A stretch of DNA of 5,362 nt, taken from positions 1-5,362 of the forward strand of contig DATJBC010000169.1 of assembly GCA_035515515.1 (NCBI GenBank), read 5' to 3'. This DNA comes from DATJBC01 sp035515515. Lineage in GTDB: Bacteria; Actinomycetota; Acidimicrobiia; Acidimicrobiales; UBA8190. A program made the translations under genes and the position numbers. The notes beneath the pieces were generated by a model. The model was given only the letters and a program-made list of their open reading frames with translations. It had not been told where the DNA came from and searched no databases. Shown piece by piece: positions 4,930 through 5,362 of this stretch; position 1 is the first letter of the stretch; every line of letters begins with the position of its first letter.

Positions 4930-5362
4930 TCAGGATTGGCCGGTCAGGCGTTCGCGCAGGTACTCGCGCATGCGGGTCTCGCCGTGCTCGCCTAGAGCAT
5001 CGAGCAGCACGGCGAGCGCCTCGAAGGGAGCGTCGCCGACGGCAAGCCGGAGGCGGCGCTCGATGGTGCGCGCCGCGCGCCGCTGCGCGTCGAGGTAGCC
5101 CGCGGCGTGGGGGGTCAACGACACGACCTTCTCGCGTCCGTCGGTCGGCGAGGGTCGCAGCGCCACGAACCCCCGGGCGCGCAGGCGCTCCACGTTCTTG
5201 CTGGCCCCCTGGCGGGTGATCCCGAGCTCGCGCCCGATCTGGGAGATCGTCACGTCCGGCGCCCGCGCACAGAGGTGCAGGATCCGACCGTCGGGGAACC
5301 TGCGTTCGAACCCGGCGGCCGCCATGTGGTCGTCCAGGAGGTGCTGGTAGCCGATCCAGGCG
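4930..5362 (-). CDS. MarR-family transcriptional regulator, 5' end outside window
   Basis: The visible part is 143 residues to TGA 4930-4932. The frame stays open to the window edge and reads AWIGYQHLLDDHMAAAGF there, a good match to the first dimerisation helix of MarR proteins. ATG 5325 is therefore internal and the true start lies past 5362. The winged helix is clear: VTISQIGRELGI (helix-turn), TRQGASKNVERLRARGFV (recognition helix) and the wing ALRPSPTDGREKVVSLT. C-terminal helices for dimerisation follow (about from AAGYLDAQRRAARTIERRLR to the end). It should bind operator DNA as a dimer and respond to a small ligand or oxidant. Its target cannot be told from the window; it is convergent with the VOC gene, so its own promoter and likely target lie upstream, outside the window. 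Confidence 0.9.
   Translation of the reverse strand, partial: AWIGYQHLLDDHMAAAGFERRFPDGRILHLCARAPDVTISQIGRELGITRQGASKNVERLRARGFVALRPSPTDGREKVVSLTPHAAGYLDAQRRAARTIERRLRLAVGDAPFEALAVLLDALGEHGETRMREYLRERLTGQS

Overview
The window is GC-rich DNA with strong G/C preference in codon third positions. Together with the HTH, lipoprotein and phosphodiesterase families seen here, this suggests a high-GC Actinomycetota bacterium. I cannot place it more precisely. No phage, transposase, CRISPR or plasmid genes are visible.

Left part (1-1377): a complete tRNA-Ala(GGC) gene with the G3:U70 alanine identity pair is followed by about 1.2 kb of low-density, partly decayed sequence. It holds a broken gene for a small HTH DNA-binding protein (359-817). 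In that gene a TGA stop sits exactly where the reading frame calls for a tryptophan, and clear homologous coding sequence continues beyond it. A second, diverged copy of the same gene's tail lies about 470 bp further on (1140-1280). Between the two copies is a 55-codon ORF for a two-helix membrane peptide. A tRNA gene followed by gene debris looks like an old insertion/duplication site.

Middle (1378-2165, minus strand): a secreted lipoprotein of unknown function. It is preceded by a 19-codon leader ORF with a near-perfect Shine-Dalgarno sequence. The leader's stop codon overlaps a possible TTG start of the lipoprotein, which suggests translational coupling. About 300 bp without genes separates this unit from the next.

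Right part (2466-5362): a large minus-strand enzyme of the alkaline phosphatase/nucleotide pyrophosphatase superfamily carries all expected catalytic residues, but in a permuted order. The half that is normally C-terminal comes first. This is the most notable observation in the window. A 430-bp gap separates it from a divergent plus-strand VOC (glyoxalase-fold) protein. That gene runs convergently into a MarR-family regulator whose 5' end lies outside the window. I see no single pathway joining these genes. Lipoprotein and phosphodiesterase share a strand but are too far apart to call an operon.
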